From: SMAG-U1939 sp035763125 | GTDB lineage: Bacteria > Chloroflexota > Ktedonobacteria > Ktedonobacterales > JADMIN01 | Assembly (NCBI GenBank): GCA_035763125.1 | Contig: DASUBU010000211.1 | Span: forward strand, 4,427 to 68,426 | DNA: 64,000 bases | Direction: 5' to 3' | Part shown: one piece after another, positions 1 through 8,154 of the stretch | How positions within the stretch are numbered: the stretch's first letter is position 1 | Layout: every line of letters begins with the position of its first letter | The notes under the pieces: model-generated | Seen by the model: only the letters and a program-made list of their open reading frames with translations | What the model was told of the DNA's origin: nothing | Database searches by the model: none | Program-made: the position numbers and the translations under genes

Positions 1-444
1 GCTGTAGATGACGGCGGCGGTAGTCTCGTCGCGCGGATTCGTATAGTGTGGCAGCAGGCCGGTCGTGAAGGGCACGAGTGTTACGAAGAGCAGCAGCAAG
101 CCGTTGAGCAACAGGAAAAGGTGGTCAGTTCCGCGAATTACGCGGAACATGTTGTGGTGATTGACCCACATGATGAGGATGAAGGCGAAGCTGATCACGT
201 AGGCCACGTAATCACGCCAGCCGTCGAGCAGCTTCCCCGCCAGATCGCCACTGGCGGCCGGGACCTTCAAATTGAGCACCAACAGCGTGACGGCGATGGC
301 AAAGACGCCGTCGCTGAAGGCCTCGACACGGCCGGTATCGCGCAGCAGGGGATGCGCCGTGCGCCCGCTCAGCCGCTTGCCGTCGCCGTCACGCTGGGCC
401 GCGGCATCTGGTTCTGTTGCTGGCCGGTTCATTCGCCGGAACAT
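1..444 (-). CDS. TMEM175/DUF1211-family membrane protein, partial (C-terminus off window)
   Basis: The first 148 residues of a polytopic membrane protein are present; the reading frame is still open at base 1. The family signature is clear: after a charged N-terminal tail (about 35 residues) comes RVEAFSDGVFAIAVTLL, the FSD motif of TMEM175/DUF1211 potassium-channel-like proteins, followed by a second helix with MWVNHHNMF, also typical of the family. At least three hydrophobic helices are visible. The ATG at 442-444 is chosen because GGAGGA precedes it by a few bases. It lies 15 nt downstream of the UBP zinc-finger gene on the same strand, so the two are probably co-transcribed. Ion-channel activity is known for some relatives; here it is inferred. 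Confidence 0.85.
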   Translation of the reverse strand, partial: MFRRMNRPATEPDAAAQRDGDGKRLSGRTAHPLLRDTGRVEAFSDGVFAIAVTLLVLNLKVPAASGDLAGKLLDGWRDYVAYVISFAFILIMWVNHHNMFRVIRGTDHLFLLLNGLLLLFVTLVPFTTGLLPHYTNPRDETTAAVIYS

Positions 445-459
445 CGGTCCTCCGTCAGC

Positions 460-717
460 TCACACCACCATCTCATCCACATAGCACCAGCGCCAGTCTT
501 CGCCCGGCTCGAACGACTGGATGATCGGGTGGCTGGTGGCGTGGAAGTGCTTGGTGGCGTGCTTGTTCTTCGAGTCGTCGCAGCAGCCGACGTGGCCGCA
601 CTCCAGGCAGAGGCGCAGATGCACCCACGTATCGCCAATCTTCAGACAATCCTCGCAGCCTTGCGCGCTCGGCGTCACGTCGCGGATCTGATCGAGATGG
701 GTACACTGCTGAGCCAT
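460..717 (-). CDS. UBP-type zinc finger domain protein
   Basis: An 85-residue protein that is almost entirely one ZnF-UBP domain. Candidate ligands are Cys5, His7, Cys21 and Cys24 (CEDC), Cys37 and Cys40 (CLEC), Cys45, His53, His57 and His63, in the order expected for the ubiquitin-C-terminus-binding finger of eukaryotic deubiquitinases. Bacterial stand-alone versions are common in Actinobacteria and Chloroflexi and their role is unknown. ATG 717 is preferred over the in-frame GTG at 723 because AAGGAG sits about 8 nt before the ATG but only 3 nt from the GTG. It is the first gene of a pair with the downstream TMEM175-like gene. Confidence 0.88.
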   Translation of the reverse strand: MAQQCTHLDQIRDVTPSAQGCEDCLKIGDTWVHLRLCLECGHVGCCDDSKNKHATKHFHATSHPIIQSFEPGEDWRWCYVDEMVV

Positions 718-913
718 GGTCACCTCTCCTTGCGGCCTGAATGGAGCTGGACAGTCCTGACAGCCTCGCTGCCCTGCCAGAGTGTGGCACAGGCCGCGCG
801 CATGTGTCGAGGCTCAGCGCGCCAATTCCGCCAGAAGCTGCCCGCATGTGCAGGTGATCCTGGACCTATGGCGAGGCGAACGGCGCCGCGATGCGAGTTG
901 CCGCATGCTCACG

Positions 914-1657
914 CTACGGCAGCCGGTAGCCGCCATAGAGCGCGTGTCCCGCGCGCTCCCAGAAGACGTTGGCCGCGCCGCAGCCGGCCGCCGCGAGCCA
1001 CTCCAGATGCTCGGGCAGCGTGGAGGGCATATCCATCGGGTCCGGGTAGTCGTACAGGTTCCAGTGATCGTCGAGGAACTGCTGGTAGGCCCGCGGCGAC
1101 CCGGTAAGCGCGAGGGACTGGCGCTTCACCTCGGCATCCCACGCGCGCGCCATCATGCGCCGCTCCCACTCGCTGCGTGGAGCGACGAGGTCAGCGATGA
1201 GGATCGCGCCGCCCGGCTCCAGATGCGCGGCGAGGTTGCGGTAGAGCGCCTGTTTGCCGGCGCCATCCAGGTGGTGGACGACCAGCGAGCTGACGAAGCA
1301 GCGGACGTCGCTTCCAATCTCCGCCAGCCACGAGCTGTCCTCCAGCCGGAAGGGCCGCAGCTCGAAGCGCCCCGCAAAGGGCGCGAGCCGCTTCTGAGTC
1401 TCGCGCAGCATCTCTGCCGAGCCGTCCAGGCCGAGCACCCGCGCCGCCGGGAAGCGCTCCAGAATCGCCGCGCTGAGCCAGCCGCCGCCTACCCCCAGCT
1501 CGACCGCCAGGAAGGCCTCGGATGCCTCGGCGGGGATCAGATCGAGGATGGTTTCCTGTATCTCATCGCGCGACGGCGTGTAGATGCGGCCCAGCTCGAT
1601 GAAGTGCCGCGAGCTCTCTTCGCTCCAGGCGGGCTCTGTGCTGTCTGGTGACGGCAT
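914..1657 (-). CDS. class I SAM-dependent methyltransferase
   Basis: A 247-residue Rossmann-fold methyltransferase. Motif I is VELGVGGG (about residues 52-59), followed by an acidic motif II (GLDGSAEML) and the SSLVVHHLD and LEPGGAILIADL blocks of motifs IV and V typical of the UbiE/Methyltransf_25 group. The substrate cannot be deduced. The start at 1657 is chosen over the upstream in-frame ATG because AGGAGG lies about 6 nt before it and conservation begins after it. The neighbours on the same strand, a small protein and parA further upstream, do not suggest a pathway. Confidence 0.85.
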   Translation of the reverse strand: MPSPDSTEPAWSEESSRHFIELGRIYTPSRDEIQETILDLIPAEASEAFLAVELGVGGGWLSAAILERFPAARVLGLDGSAEMLRETQKRLAPFAGRFELRPFRLEDSSWLAEIGSDVRCFVSSLVVHHLDGAGKQALYRNLAAHLEPGGAILIADLVAPRSEWERRMMARAWDAEVKRQSLALTGSPRAYQQFLDDHWNLYDYPDPMDMPSTLPEHLEWLAAAGCGAANVFWERAGHALYGGYRLP

Positions 1658-1743
1658 CCGCGTCCTCCTCGTTGGTCTTCGCGCTGTTCCGGCCACGTTC
1701 TACCACATGTACCCGCGAGGGAGGAGGCAGGAATCTGCGCGAA

Positions 1744-2223
1744 TTAGCCGGCGGCCACCGCGGCGAGAATCGCCTCGCGCAGCCTGGCGGCGTCGCCCTG
1801 GCGGACGAGCTTGCCAGTCGAGTCGAGGCCATGCTCGCGGACGATCGCGCGCAGCGTGCCCAGGCGCAGCTCGTCCAGCGCGGCGCGCAGGCCGTCGAGG
1901 CCGAGCCGATCGCGCAGCGCGAAGGGATCGGGGATGCCGGTGCCAAGCTCTGGTCCCGCGCCGGTGACGAGCCGCGGCGTGAAGGCGCGCGGGGCGCGCT
2001 TGGGCGCTTTGGGCGCGGCTGGCTCGGAGGTGCTGGTGTCGGCAGGCGTGTCAATGCGGTCGGGCCGTTCGGCGGGAGTATCCGGGCGTCCACCGAACGG
2101 CACGACGGATTCACCATCGCTGCTGGCGGAAACGGCCGAGGCGACGCGGCGGGCCAGCGCGGGGTCGCGCTCGAGCTCGGCGGCGACGGCGCGCAGTGTG
2201 CGGGCGAGCGTCTCCACGCTCAT
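1744..2223 (-). CDS. hypothetical protein downstream of parA, SAP-like C-terminus
   Basis: A 159-residue protein not assigned to a family. Residues 1-35 form a predicted amphipathic helix (MSVETLARTLRAVAAELERD). The middle (35-85) is Pro/Ala/Thr-rich and probably disordered. The C-terminus (about 100-159) is helical, with LGTLRAIVREHGLD, which resembles SAP or Rho-N nucleic-acid-binding motifs; this likeness is weak and is an inference. The frame stays open upstream into parA, but ATG 2223 is the first good start; no strong ribosome binding site is visible. It follows parA by about 150 nt on the same strand and could be its partner in place of a ParB. Confidence 0.6.
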   Translation of the reverse strand: MSVETLARTLRAVAAELERDPALARRVASAVSASSDGESVVPFGGRPDTPAERPDRIDTPADTSTSEPAAPKAPKRAPRAFTPRLVTGAGPELGTGIPDPFALRDRLGLDGLRAALDELRLGTLRAIVREHGLDSTGKLVRQGDAARLREAILAAVAAG

Positions 2224-2371
2224 CGGCAGCGTTGTGTCCGCGCGCAATTCCGCACTCCCAGCCGGCGGCGTCTCACTGGCGCGCGCATCCGATCGCGGCC
2301 GCTTTCCTCGCGACGCAGCGGCCTTGACCGCGCCTGCCTGCGATGACTGCTCGGCGCCAGTGGCGCCGGCC

Positions 2372-3160
2372 CTACGCGCGGCGGCGCCGGTCGTATGGCT
2401 TCGGGTGCGCTGGGACAAGGCGTTTGACCTCCCGGGCGAGCTGCATGTAGGCTTGGCCGCCGCTGCTGTTGGGCGCGAAGCTGAGGATGCTCTCGTTCTC
2501 GCGATGGGCCTTCTCCAGGTCGAGATTCTTGGGGATACGCGTGTCGAGCAGCCGTCCCTCGAACTTCTTCTCCAGGATGCCCCAGGTGTCGTTGGCGGTG
2601 GTGGTGTTCTCGAAGAAGGTAGCGACCACACCGGCGATCTCGAGGTCATCCAGGTCGAGCTGGTAGCGCAGGTCCTCGATGGTCGCCTCCAGCTTGTCCA
2701 TGCCGATCAGGCTGAACTCGGTGAGCGAGACTGGCACCAGCACGCGATGCGAGGCCGCCAGCGCGTTCTGTGTCAACACGCCGAGCGAGGGAGGCGTATC
2801 AAGGATGATATAGTCGAAATCCTGGCCGTTGAGCGCGCGGGCCAGCCGCCACTCGCGCCCTGGCCGTGAGGCCAGCTCGACGTCGGCGTTTTGCAGGCGC
2901 CCATCGGCGGGCACGATCCAGACGTTCTCCTCGTTGGTCTTCCAGACGACCGTTTCGAGGTTGCGCTCGCCACACAGCACGTCGTAGAGCGAGGGGACGG
3001 GGTGGACACGGCCGGTGAGGGCGTAGGTGGCGTTGGCCTGGCCGTCCACATCCACCACCAGCACGCGATTACCCAGGCGCGCAAGCCCGGCGGCGAGATT
3101 GACGGCGGTGGTGGTCTTGCCGACGCCGCCCTTGTTATTCGCGATACAGATCGCGGTCAT
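2372..3160 (-). CDS. ParA/Soj-family ATPase
   Basis: A 262-residue deviant Walker-A ATPase. The P-loop KGGVGKTT (residues 10-17) carries the signature Lys10; VDVDGQAN (37-43) is Walker A', and IILDTPP with Asp121 is Walker B. Length and motifs fit chromosome or plasmid partitioning ATPases (ParA/Soj, AAA_31). These proteins bind DNA non-specifically and are stimulated by a ParB-type partner. No parB is adjacent: downstream is a 159-residue unassigned protein. AGGAGG lies 7 nt before the ATG. This may be an orphan ParA that positions another cargo rather than the chromosomal one. Confidence 0.93.
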   Translation of the reverse strand: MTAICIANNKGGVGKTTTAVNLAAGLARLGNRVLVVDVDGQANATYALTGRVHPVPSLYDVLCGERNLETVVWKTNEENVWIVPADGRLQNADVELASRPGREWRLARALNGQDFDYIILDTPPSLGVLTQNALAASHRVLVPVSLTEFSLIGMDKLEATIEDLRYQLDLDDLEIAGVVATFFENTTTANDTWGILEKKFEGRLLDTRIPKNLDLEKAHRENESILSFAPNSSGGQAYMQLAREVKRLVPAHPKPYDRRRRA

Positions 3161-3466
3161 CAGCGGACCTCCTGGCGCGGGGCGCTCTCCAGCTCGTCAC
3201 GGCCGTTCACCGGCCGGCACAGGCCGCCGCTCTGCCCAGGGTGCGCCGAAAAAGCGAGGCGGCAACGGCCGTCAGCGTAGCATGGGATGGGCGCTGGCGT
3301 CAAAGCATGGGTGACGTTTTGGCGAGGCTAACGTCGGGTGATGGTGATGACGAGCAGGCGGCACACGAGAACGGCAAAGGAGGCTTGCGCCAGACCGGCG
3401 GACCTGCTACCCTGGACGCGGCTTCGCGTGCGTAGATCGGGCTGCGAGATTCCGAGGAGGCAGGCG

Positions 3467-4243
3467 ATGGCCTTCGTTCCCATCAGCAGCGACCCCGCCA
3501 ACCGGCGCTCGTTTCCCTTCGTCAACTACCTGCTGATCCTCGCCAATGTCGGCGTCTTCGTCTACGAGCTGGTCCAGGGGCCGGCGTTCACGAGCTGCCT
3601 CACGCGGGCCTACGCGCTGGTGCCCAACGACATCGTGCACAACACGACGCATGCCACAGGCTGCGCGATTCACGAGCCGGCGCCAGTCTACCTCACGCTG
3701 CTCACGGCGCTCTTTCTGCACGCGGGGCTGCTGCACATCGGCGGGAACATGCTCTTCCTGTGGGCGTTCGGCGGCAACGTCGAGGATGCGCTCGGCCACT
3801 TCTGGTATCTGATCTTCTACCTCTTCTGCGGGCTAGCTGCCTCGGCGGCGCAGATCATCTTCAGCCTCTACGCTGGCGAGGCAAACATCCTCAATTTGGG
3901 CGCGAGCGGCGCCATCGCAGGCGTGCTGGGCGCGTATCTGGTGTTCTTCCCCAGCTCGAAGATTCGCACCATCATCTTCATCGGTATCTTCATCACCTTC
4001 GCACGGGTCTACGCCTTTATCCTGATCGTCGTCTTCATCCTGCTCCAACTGCTGGACGCCTACGTCGAGGTGGTGAACATCACCAACGGCCAAGTCAGCA
4101 GCGGAGGCGGCGTGGCGTTCTTCGCACACATCGGCGGCTTCGCCGTCGGACTGCTGATCGGCCTGCTGGTCAAGCTGTTCGGCGGACCGCGCAAGCGCGA
4201 CGCGTCGGCCAGCTATCCGTACTGGCCGCGCTACGCCTCGTAG
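3467..4243 (+). CDS. rhomboid family intramembrane serine protease
   Basis: A 258-residue polytopic membrane protein with the full rhomboid signature: HIGGN (His90, Asn94) in the second core helix, GASGAIAGVLGAY with nucleophile Ser147, and catalytic His221 in AHIGG. Several hydrophobic helices fit the usual six-TM core. It cleaves membrane-anchored substrates within the bilayer; the substrate is not deducible. The start is ATG 3467, preceded by GAGGAGG with good spacing; the longer in-frame ORF upstream has no family similarity. It is monocistronic and divergent from parA. Confidence 0.93.
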   Translation: MAFVPISSDPANRRSFPFVNYLLILANVGVFVYELVQGPAFTSCLTRAYALVPNDIVHNTTHATGCAIHEPAPVYLTLLTALFLHAGLLHIGGNMLFLWAFGGNVEDALGHFWYLIFYLFCGLAASAAQIIFSLYAGEANILNLGASGAIAGVLGAYLVFFPSSKIRTIIFIGIFITFARVYAFILIVVFILLQLLDAYVEVVNITNGQVSSGGGVAFFAHIGGFAVGLLIGLLVKLFGGPRKRDASASYPYWPRYAS

Positions 4244-4419
4244 CAACCTGCTGAACTGGCTGGCTAAGAGAGAGATTGCCAAGCCGGTCAACACTACCAG
4301 ACGATAGCCCCACGGCATGTCCTGGACAGTCGCGCGCGCTGCGGGTATCGTTGGAATGTGATGCCAGGGCTGCGCGGCACTGCGGCCGGACGAATTGAGA
4401 TCGAAGGGGAGGGGATCCC

Positions 4420-5487
4420 ATGAGCGAGCAGGCGCGGGTGAAGAATAGCGTCGGCATCTGGGCGTTCGGCCCTAACGCGACGCGGTTCGTGCCGCCGGGC
4501 TACCATCCTGAGGTGGCGGGCGAAGACATGGTGACGCGCACGCGGCGAGTGGTGGATGGCCTGGCGGATCTGGTGGACGGCCTGGAGTACCACTATCCTG
4601 GCGAGATCCACGAGGACACGCTGGACGCCATCAAGGCGGCGCTTGGCCCGATGGATATCTACTGCATCGCGGCAGGGTTGCACCCCGATCCCACGTACAA
4701 GCTGGGCGTGCTGATCAATCCCGACGAGCAGCTGCGCGCGCGCGGCATCGAGACGCTCAAGCGCGGGATAGACCTGGCGGCGGCAGTGGGGGCACACTTC
4801 ATCATCTGGCCGGGCGCGGAAGGCTACAACTACAACTTCCAGCGCGAGTACCGCGCGACGTGGGACCGCTTCATCGCGGGCATCGCCGAGCTGGTGGCGC
4901 ACGCCGCCGAGAAGGGCGTGACGGTCTTTCTGGAGCACAAGAACTCCGAGCCGGCGATGAACATCCTGATGCGTAACATCGGCATGTGCCTCTACGTCAT
5001 TGATCGGGTGCGCCGTGAGGGCGTGGATACCAGCCGCCTGCAGGTGAACATGGACTGGCAGCACCTCATTATGAACGGCGAGAATCTGGCGGAATACGCG
5101 GCGCTGCTGGCGAGCGAAGGCAAGATGGGCCATCACCACGCCAATTCGGGATGGGGTACCTTCGACGACGACAACATGGCCGGGGCGAGCTTCTTCATGC
5201 AGACGCTGGAGCTGGCGATGGTGCTGCAAGACGCCGGCTACGGCGCGGGCGGCGAGCGCATCGGCTTCGACCTGTATCCCTACACCGAGGACCAGATCGC
5301 GGCGGTGCGGCGCTCGGTGCTGCAGTGGGAGTTCATTGACGACCTGGCGCGCACCATTGACCGGCAGAAGCTGGCCGAGGCGCGCTCGCGGGCCGATGCG
5401 ATCGGCGGCTACACCGAGGTCTTCCGCACGCTGGGGCTGACGCCGGAGTACGAGCGGCGCATCATCGAGCGGCACGCCCGTAGCTGA
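4420..5487 (+). CDS. sugar isomerase-like TIM-barrel protein (xylose isomerase/AP endonuclease-2 superfamily)
   Basis: A 355-residue TIM barrel of the xylose-isomerase-like superfamily. Putative metal and catalytic residues occur in the expected order: Glu172 in VFLEHKNSEP, Asp212 and His215 in NMDWQH, the His238-240 cluster in HHHANSGWGTFDDDN, and Asp284 in GFDLYPYTED. An extended C-terminal helical part is typical of bacterial sugar isomerases/epimerases with Mn or Mg. Relatives act on xylose, rhamnose or ketose sugars; the precise substrate is unknown. A GGGGAGGGG ribosome binding site precedes the ATG. It is probably monocistronic. Confidence 0.8.
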   Translation: MSEQARVKNSVGIWAFGPNATRFVPPGYHPEVAGEDMVTRTRRVVDGLADLVDGLEYHYPGEIHEDTLDAIKAALGPMDIYCIAAGLHPDPTYKLGVLINPDEQLRARGIETLKRGIDLAAAVGAHFIIWPGAEGYNYNFQREYRATWDRFIAGIAELVAHAAEKGVTVFLEHKNSEPAMNILMRNIGMCLYVIDRVRREGVDTSRLQVNMDWQHLIMNGENLAEYAALLASEGKMGHHHANSGWGTFDDDNMAGASFFMQTLELAMVLQDAGYGAGGERIGFDLYPYTEDQIAAVRRSVLQWEFIDDLARTIDRQKLAEARSRADAIGGYTEVFRTLGLTPEYERRIIERHARS

Positions 5488-5514
5488 CGCCGGCCACGAG
5501 CGTGGCAGTGCACC

Positions 5515-5736
5515 TCATGCCGCCGCGGTGACGGGCGGCAGCTCCTCGCCGTGCTGCCTGGCAACCTCGATTAGCTCATCTAGCGCGTCCTGGCCATTGG
5601 CGGCGGCTTCGGCGTAGGTGGCGCCGTCTGTGACTGGCCCGCCAATGCGACCATCTGCTTCCCACTCAGGCAAACGCACCAGATAGGCGGAGTCCTTATC
5701 AGACCACGCAATCATCATCGTATAGTGCGGTTGCAT
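5515..5736 (-). CDS. hicB: HicB-family antitoxin
   Basis: A 73-residue protein with the partial RNase-H-like HicB fold: an N-terminal strand (YTMMIAWSDKDSAYLVRLPEW), a GPVTDGATYAEAAANGQDALDELIE helix region, and a short C-terminus without an obvious DNA-binding helix. HicB proteins neutralise the HicA mRNA interferase. It starts 2 nt after the stop of hicA, so the two are translationally coupled in the usual toxin-first order. Lack of an appended DNA-binding domain suggests that autoregulation, if any, is weak. Confidence 0.88.
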   Translation of the reverse strand: MQPHYTMMIAWSDKDSAYLVRLPEWEADGRIGGPVTDGATYAEAAANGQDALDELIEVARQHGEELPPVTAAA

Positions 5737-5738
5737 GA

Positions 5739-5975
5739 CTAAGTCCCCCTGTGCTTTCGTTCCGCTTCGCGTGCGAGGCGGATGCCTTCTCGCACTTCGG
5801 TTTCTTGGTAGTGTTTGGCGTCCTCCCCGTCCTTATCCTTACCCGGTAAGTTGACGTTGTATCGTCCCAACAATGGATGACGCCACACGGTGTGGTCACC
5901 CTTGCCTCGGCCGCGTTGCTGTTCAAAGCCAGCTTGTCGCAGATCGCGCTTCAGCTCGCGAATCTTCCGCGGCAT
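5739..5975 (-). CDS. hicA: HicA-family mRNA interferase toxin
   Basis: A 78-residue double-stranded-RNA-binding-like toxin. It begins PRKIRELKRDLRQAGFE and has the catalytic-histidine region GRGKGDHTVWRHP, in which His28 aligns with the active His of HicA proteins, then a C-terminal helix. HicA cleaves mRNA and tmRNA when free of HicB. ATG 5975 is the natural start; the longer frame upstream lies inside the MFS gene in another frame. It begins 10 nt after the MFS transporter stop and runs directly into hicB, so the module may be transcribed as the tail of the MFS operon. Confidence 0.85.
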   Translation of the reverse strand: MPRKIRELKRDLRQAGFEQQRGRGKGDHTVWRHPLLGRYNVNLPGKDKDGEDAKHYQETEVREGIRLAREAERKHRGT

Positions 5976-5985
5976 TATACCCTCA

Positions 5986-7434
5986 CTACCCTCGCGCCTG
6001 CGTGCCCAGCATCGCTTCGGCCGAGGTGCCCAGCGCGGCGACGTCCTTCGCGTAGAAGCGGCTGCCCCAGATGCCGACGATGCCCGAGGCGACGAGTACA
6101 ACGGGGCAGGTGAGCAGCAGTGCGATGCCGAGATGTTGGCTGCCGACAAACGCCAGCGCATCGGAGAGGCTCCCGACCGCGAACGCCGCGTAGACATCGC
6201 CGAAGAGATGCGAGAGGGTGAGTGTCAGACCGCCCGCATAGGCGCGTCCGCTCGGCGGGACGACATCCTGGACGGCGGCGCTGGCCGGTCCGTTGTAGAA
6301 GTTCAGCGTCGTGGACGCCAGCAACCCGAAGACTATGAAGATGGCGACGCCGATGGTGATCTGCGTGCCGGGCGTGAGTGCTGTGTAGGCGGGAATGGCG
6401 CGGAGCACGAGCGGCGCCGCGAGTGTGATGGCCACCGTTGGCGCGGAGAGCAGGAAGCCGAGGCCGCTTACACGCACCCGCGCGCCGGTGATGCGGCGGC
6501 TCATGCGGTCAGCTAGCGCGCCGCCGAGCAGATTGCCGGCAATGCCGCCTATCAGCAGAATCACGCTCGGCAGCAGCACCGTAATCGTGTCAGGCAGGCC
6601 GTTTGCGCCGTATGGCCCCGACTGCCCATAGATGTCGCTGAGATAGATGATCAGGAACGTCGCAATGGAAAAGAGCGCGAAGAAGCCGAGCGCCTGCATG
6701 GCGATCACGACGCGCACCGTGGGGATGCCCAGGTATTCGCGGGTCGCGCGGTAGAAGCGAGCCTCCGCTGCGCTCTGCTCGGCCACGGGATCCTCCTCGT
6801 GGCGAATCTTCTCGCGCGTGCGGAAGAACAGCACGGCGAGGATCAAACCGGGCACGGCGGCCACGTAGAAGCCGACGCGCCAGTAGTCGCGGCCAAGCGA
6901 AACGAGAATCGCCTCAGTGATGAGGAATCCGACGGCCCCGCCAACCAGCGAGCCGACACTCCAGCGCGAGAGGACTCGCGCCCGGCGCGAGGGCGGAAAG
7001 TAGGCGGCGAGCATCGGCGTACCGGCGGGGTAGTAGCTGCCCTCGCCAATGCCGACGATCGTGCGCGCGAAGAGCATCGTCCCGAAGCTTCCGGCGAGTG
7101 CGGTTAGCGCCGTCGCCAGGCTCCAGACTGCCACACCGGCGGCGACGATGTTCTTCCGGCTGGTGCGGTCGGCGATGAACCCAAACGCGAAGGCGACCAG
7201 CGCGTAGACCAGCAGGAAGCCGCTCGCGAGAAAGCCGATCTGAGAGTCGTTGAAGTTAAACTCGTCTTGAATGATCTTTGAAAAGCCCGAGAAGACGAAA
7301 CGGTCGGCGTAATTCACCAGATTGATCAGGAACATCAGCCAGAAGATGTAGCGCGCGTACCGTGTGGCGCGACGCAGGGCGCCGGCGTCGGCGGGACGGG
7401 ATGGGGCGGCCTGCAGCGGGGTAGCCTCGCTCAT
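5986..7434 (-). CDS. MFS transporter, Spinster-like
   Basis: A 482-residue major facilitator with about 12 hydrophobic helices. NYADRFVFSG in TM1, GFIADRTSRKNI (MFS signature A between TM2 and TM3), and GIGEGSYYPAGTPMLAAYFPP strongly resemble Spinster/Spns-type lipid and organic-anion transporters. A charged loop (REKIRHEEDPVAEQ) separates the two six-helix halves. The substrate is unknown. It is divergent from the HxlR regulator at 7776, with a 341-nt shared upstream region containing a palindrome, so HxlR control is plausible. hicA follows after 10 nt. Confidence 0.88.
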   Translation of the reverse strand: MSEATPLQAAPSRPADAGALRRATRYARYIFWLMFLINLVNYADRFVFSGFSKIIQDEFNFNDSQIGFLASGFLLVYALVAFAFGFIADRTSRKNIVAAGVAVWSLATALTALAGSFGTMLFARTIVGIGEGSYYPAGTPMLAAYFPPSRRARVLSRWSVGSLVGGAVGFLITEAILVSLGRDYWRVGFYVAAVPGLILAVLFFRTREKIRHEEDPVAEQSAAEARFYRATREYLGIPTVRVVIAMQALGFFALFSIATFLIIYLSDIYGQSGPYGANGLPDTITVLLPSVILLIGGIAGNLLGGALADRMSRRITGARVRVSGLGFLLSAPTVAITLAAPLVLRAIPAYTALTPGTQITIGVAIFIVFGLLASTTLNFYNGPASAAVQDVVPPSGRAYAGGLTLTLSHLFGDVYAAFAVGSLSDALAFVGSQHLGIALLLTCPVVLVASGIVGIWGSRFYAKDVAALGTSAEAMLGTQARG

Positions 7435-7775
7435 TTGGGGGACTCCTCGGCGATCGGCGGCGATTACTCGCGACGTAGGAAGCTAACGGCAGGACATCTG
7501 GCCAGCAGTATAGGATGATGCAGTGGAGAAGGCCGTGTGGACGCGCCTCATGACGCGGTGGCAGCGTTGGCGGCCATTCTAGCATGCCGCCGGCAGCCGC
7601 ACAAGCGCCGACTCTGTCAGCATTTGCGCGCAAGAATTGCGGCGGCACTTTACGCAGCCACCACGGCATGCTATCCTGTACTATGAAAAGTACCAGCTAG
7701 AACCGTTCATTTCGGGCGATTCCCACTGTGGATTCGCCACGCAGCTCGCCTGGGCACGGGCAGGAGCAGAAGCGT
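7435..7775. other. divergent intergenic region between MFS transporter and HxlR regulator
   Basis: No convincing gene lies here. The region holds both upstream regions and, at 7678-7693, a palindrome described separately. An in-frame GTG extension of the regulator from 7728 is possible but lacks a good ribosome binding site. Confidence 0.6.
7678..7693. promoter_or_regulatory. candidate HxlR-family operator
   Basis: Perfect inverted repeat GTACT-N6-AGTAC, centred about 90 nt before the HxlR start and about 250 nt before the MFS start. HxlR/YodB-type regulators are known to bind TAC...GTA dyads, so size, sequence and position fit autoregulation. This is inference from pattern. Confidence 0.5.
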
Positions 7776-8135
7776 ATGACACACCAGAGTTCGGCGGTCC
7801 AGGATAGCCCGCCCACCACCCATGAGCAGGTCGTCTGCCCCGTTGCCCGCACAGCTGAGATTGTGAGCGGCAAGTGGACGCTCCTCATCCTCCGCGACCT
7901 GACGACTGGCACGAAGCGCTTCAGCGAGCTCGAGCGCTCGCTGATTGGCATCAGCCCCAAGACGCTTTCCGAGCGGCTCTCGTCGCTCGAGCGTGAGGGC
8001 GTGTTGCATCGCCGCACCTACGCCGAGGTGCCGCCCAAGGTCGAGTACTCGCTGACCGAGAAGGGTCAGGCACTGGCAGACCTGATTGACGCCATGCGCG
8101 CGTATGGCAATCGCTGGCTCTGCTGCGGCGAGTAG
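7776..8135 (+). CDS. HxlR-family winged-helix transcriptional regulator
   Basis: A 119-residue MarR-like winged helix of the HxlR type. The diagnostic block CPVARTAEIVSGKWTLLILRDL is followed by GTKRFSELERSLIGISPKTLSERLSSLE (helix-turn-helix) and a wing ending VEYSLTEKG. The Cys of VCPVA is the position used for redox or electrophile sensing in YodB/HypR; here it is present, so thiol stress or quinone sensing is possible. ATG 7776 is preceded by CAGGAG with 10 nt spacing. It is divergent from the MFS transporter. Confidence 0.92.
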   Translation: MTHQSSAVQDSPPTTHEQVVCPVARTAEIVSGKWTLLILRDLTTGTKRFSELERSLIGISPKTLSERLSSLEREGVLHRRTYAEVPPKVEYSLTEKGQALADLIDAMRAYGNRWLCCGE

Positions 8136-8154
8136 TCTTCTTCCCCCACACGGC

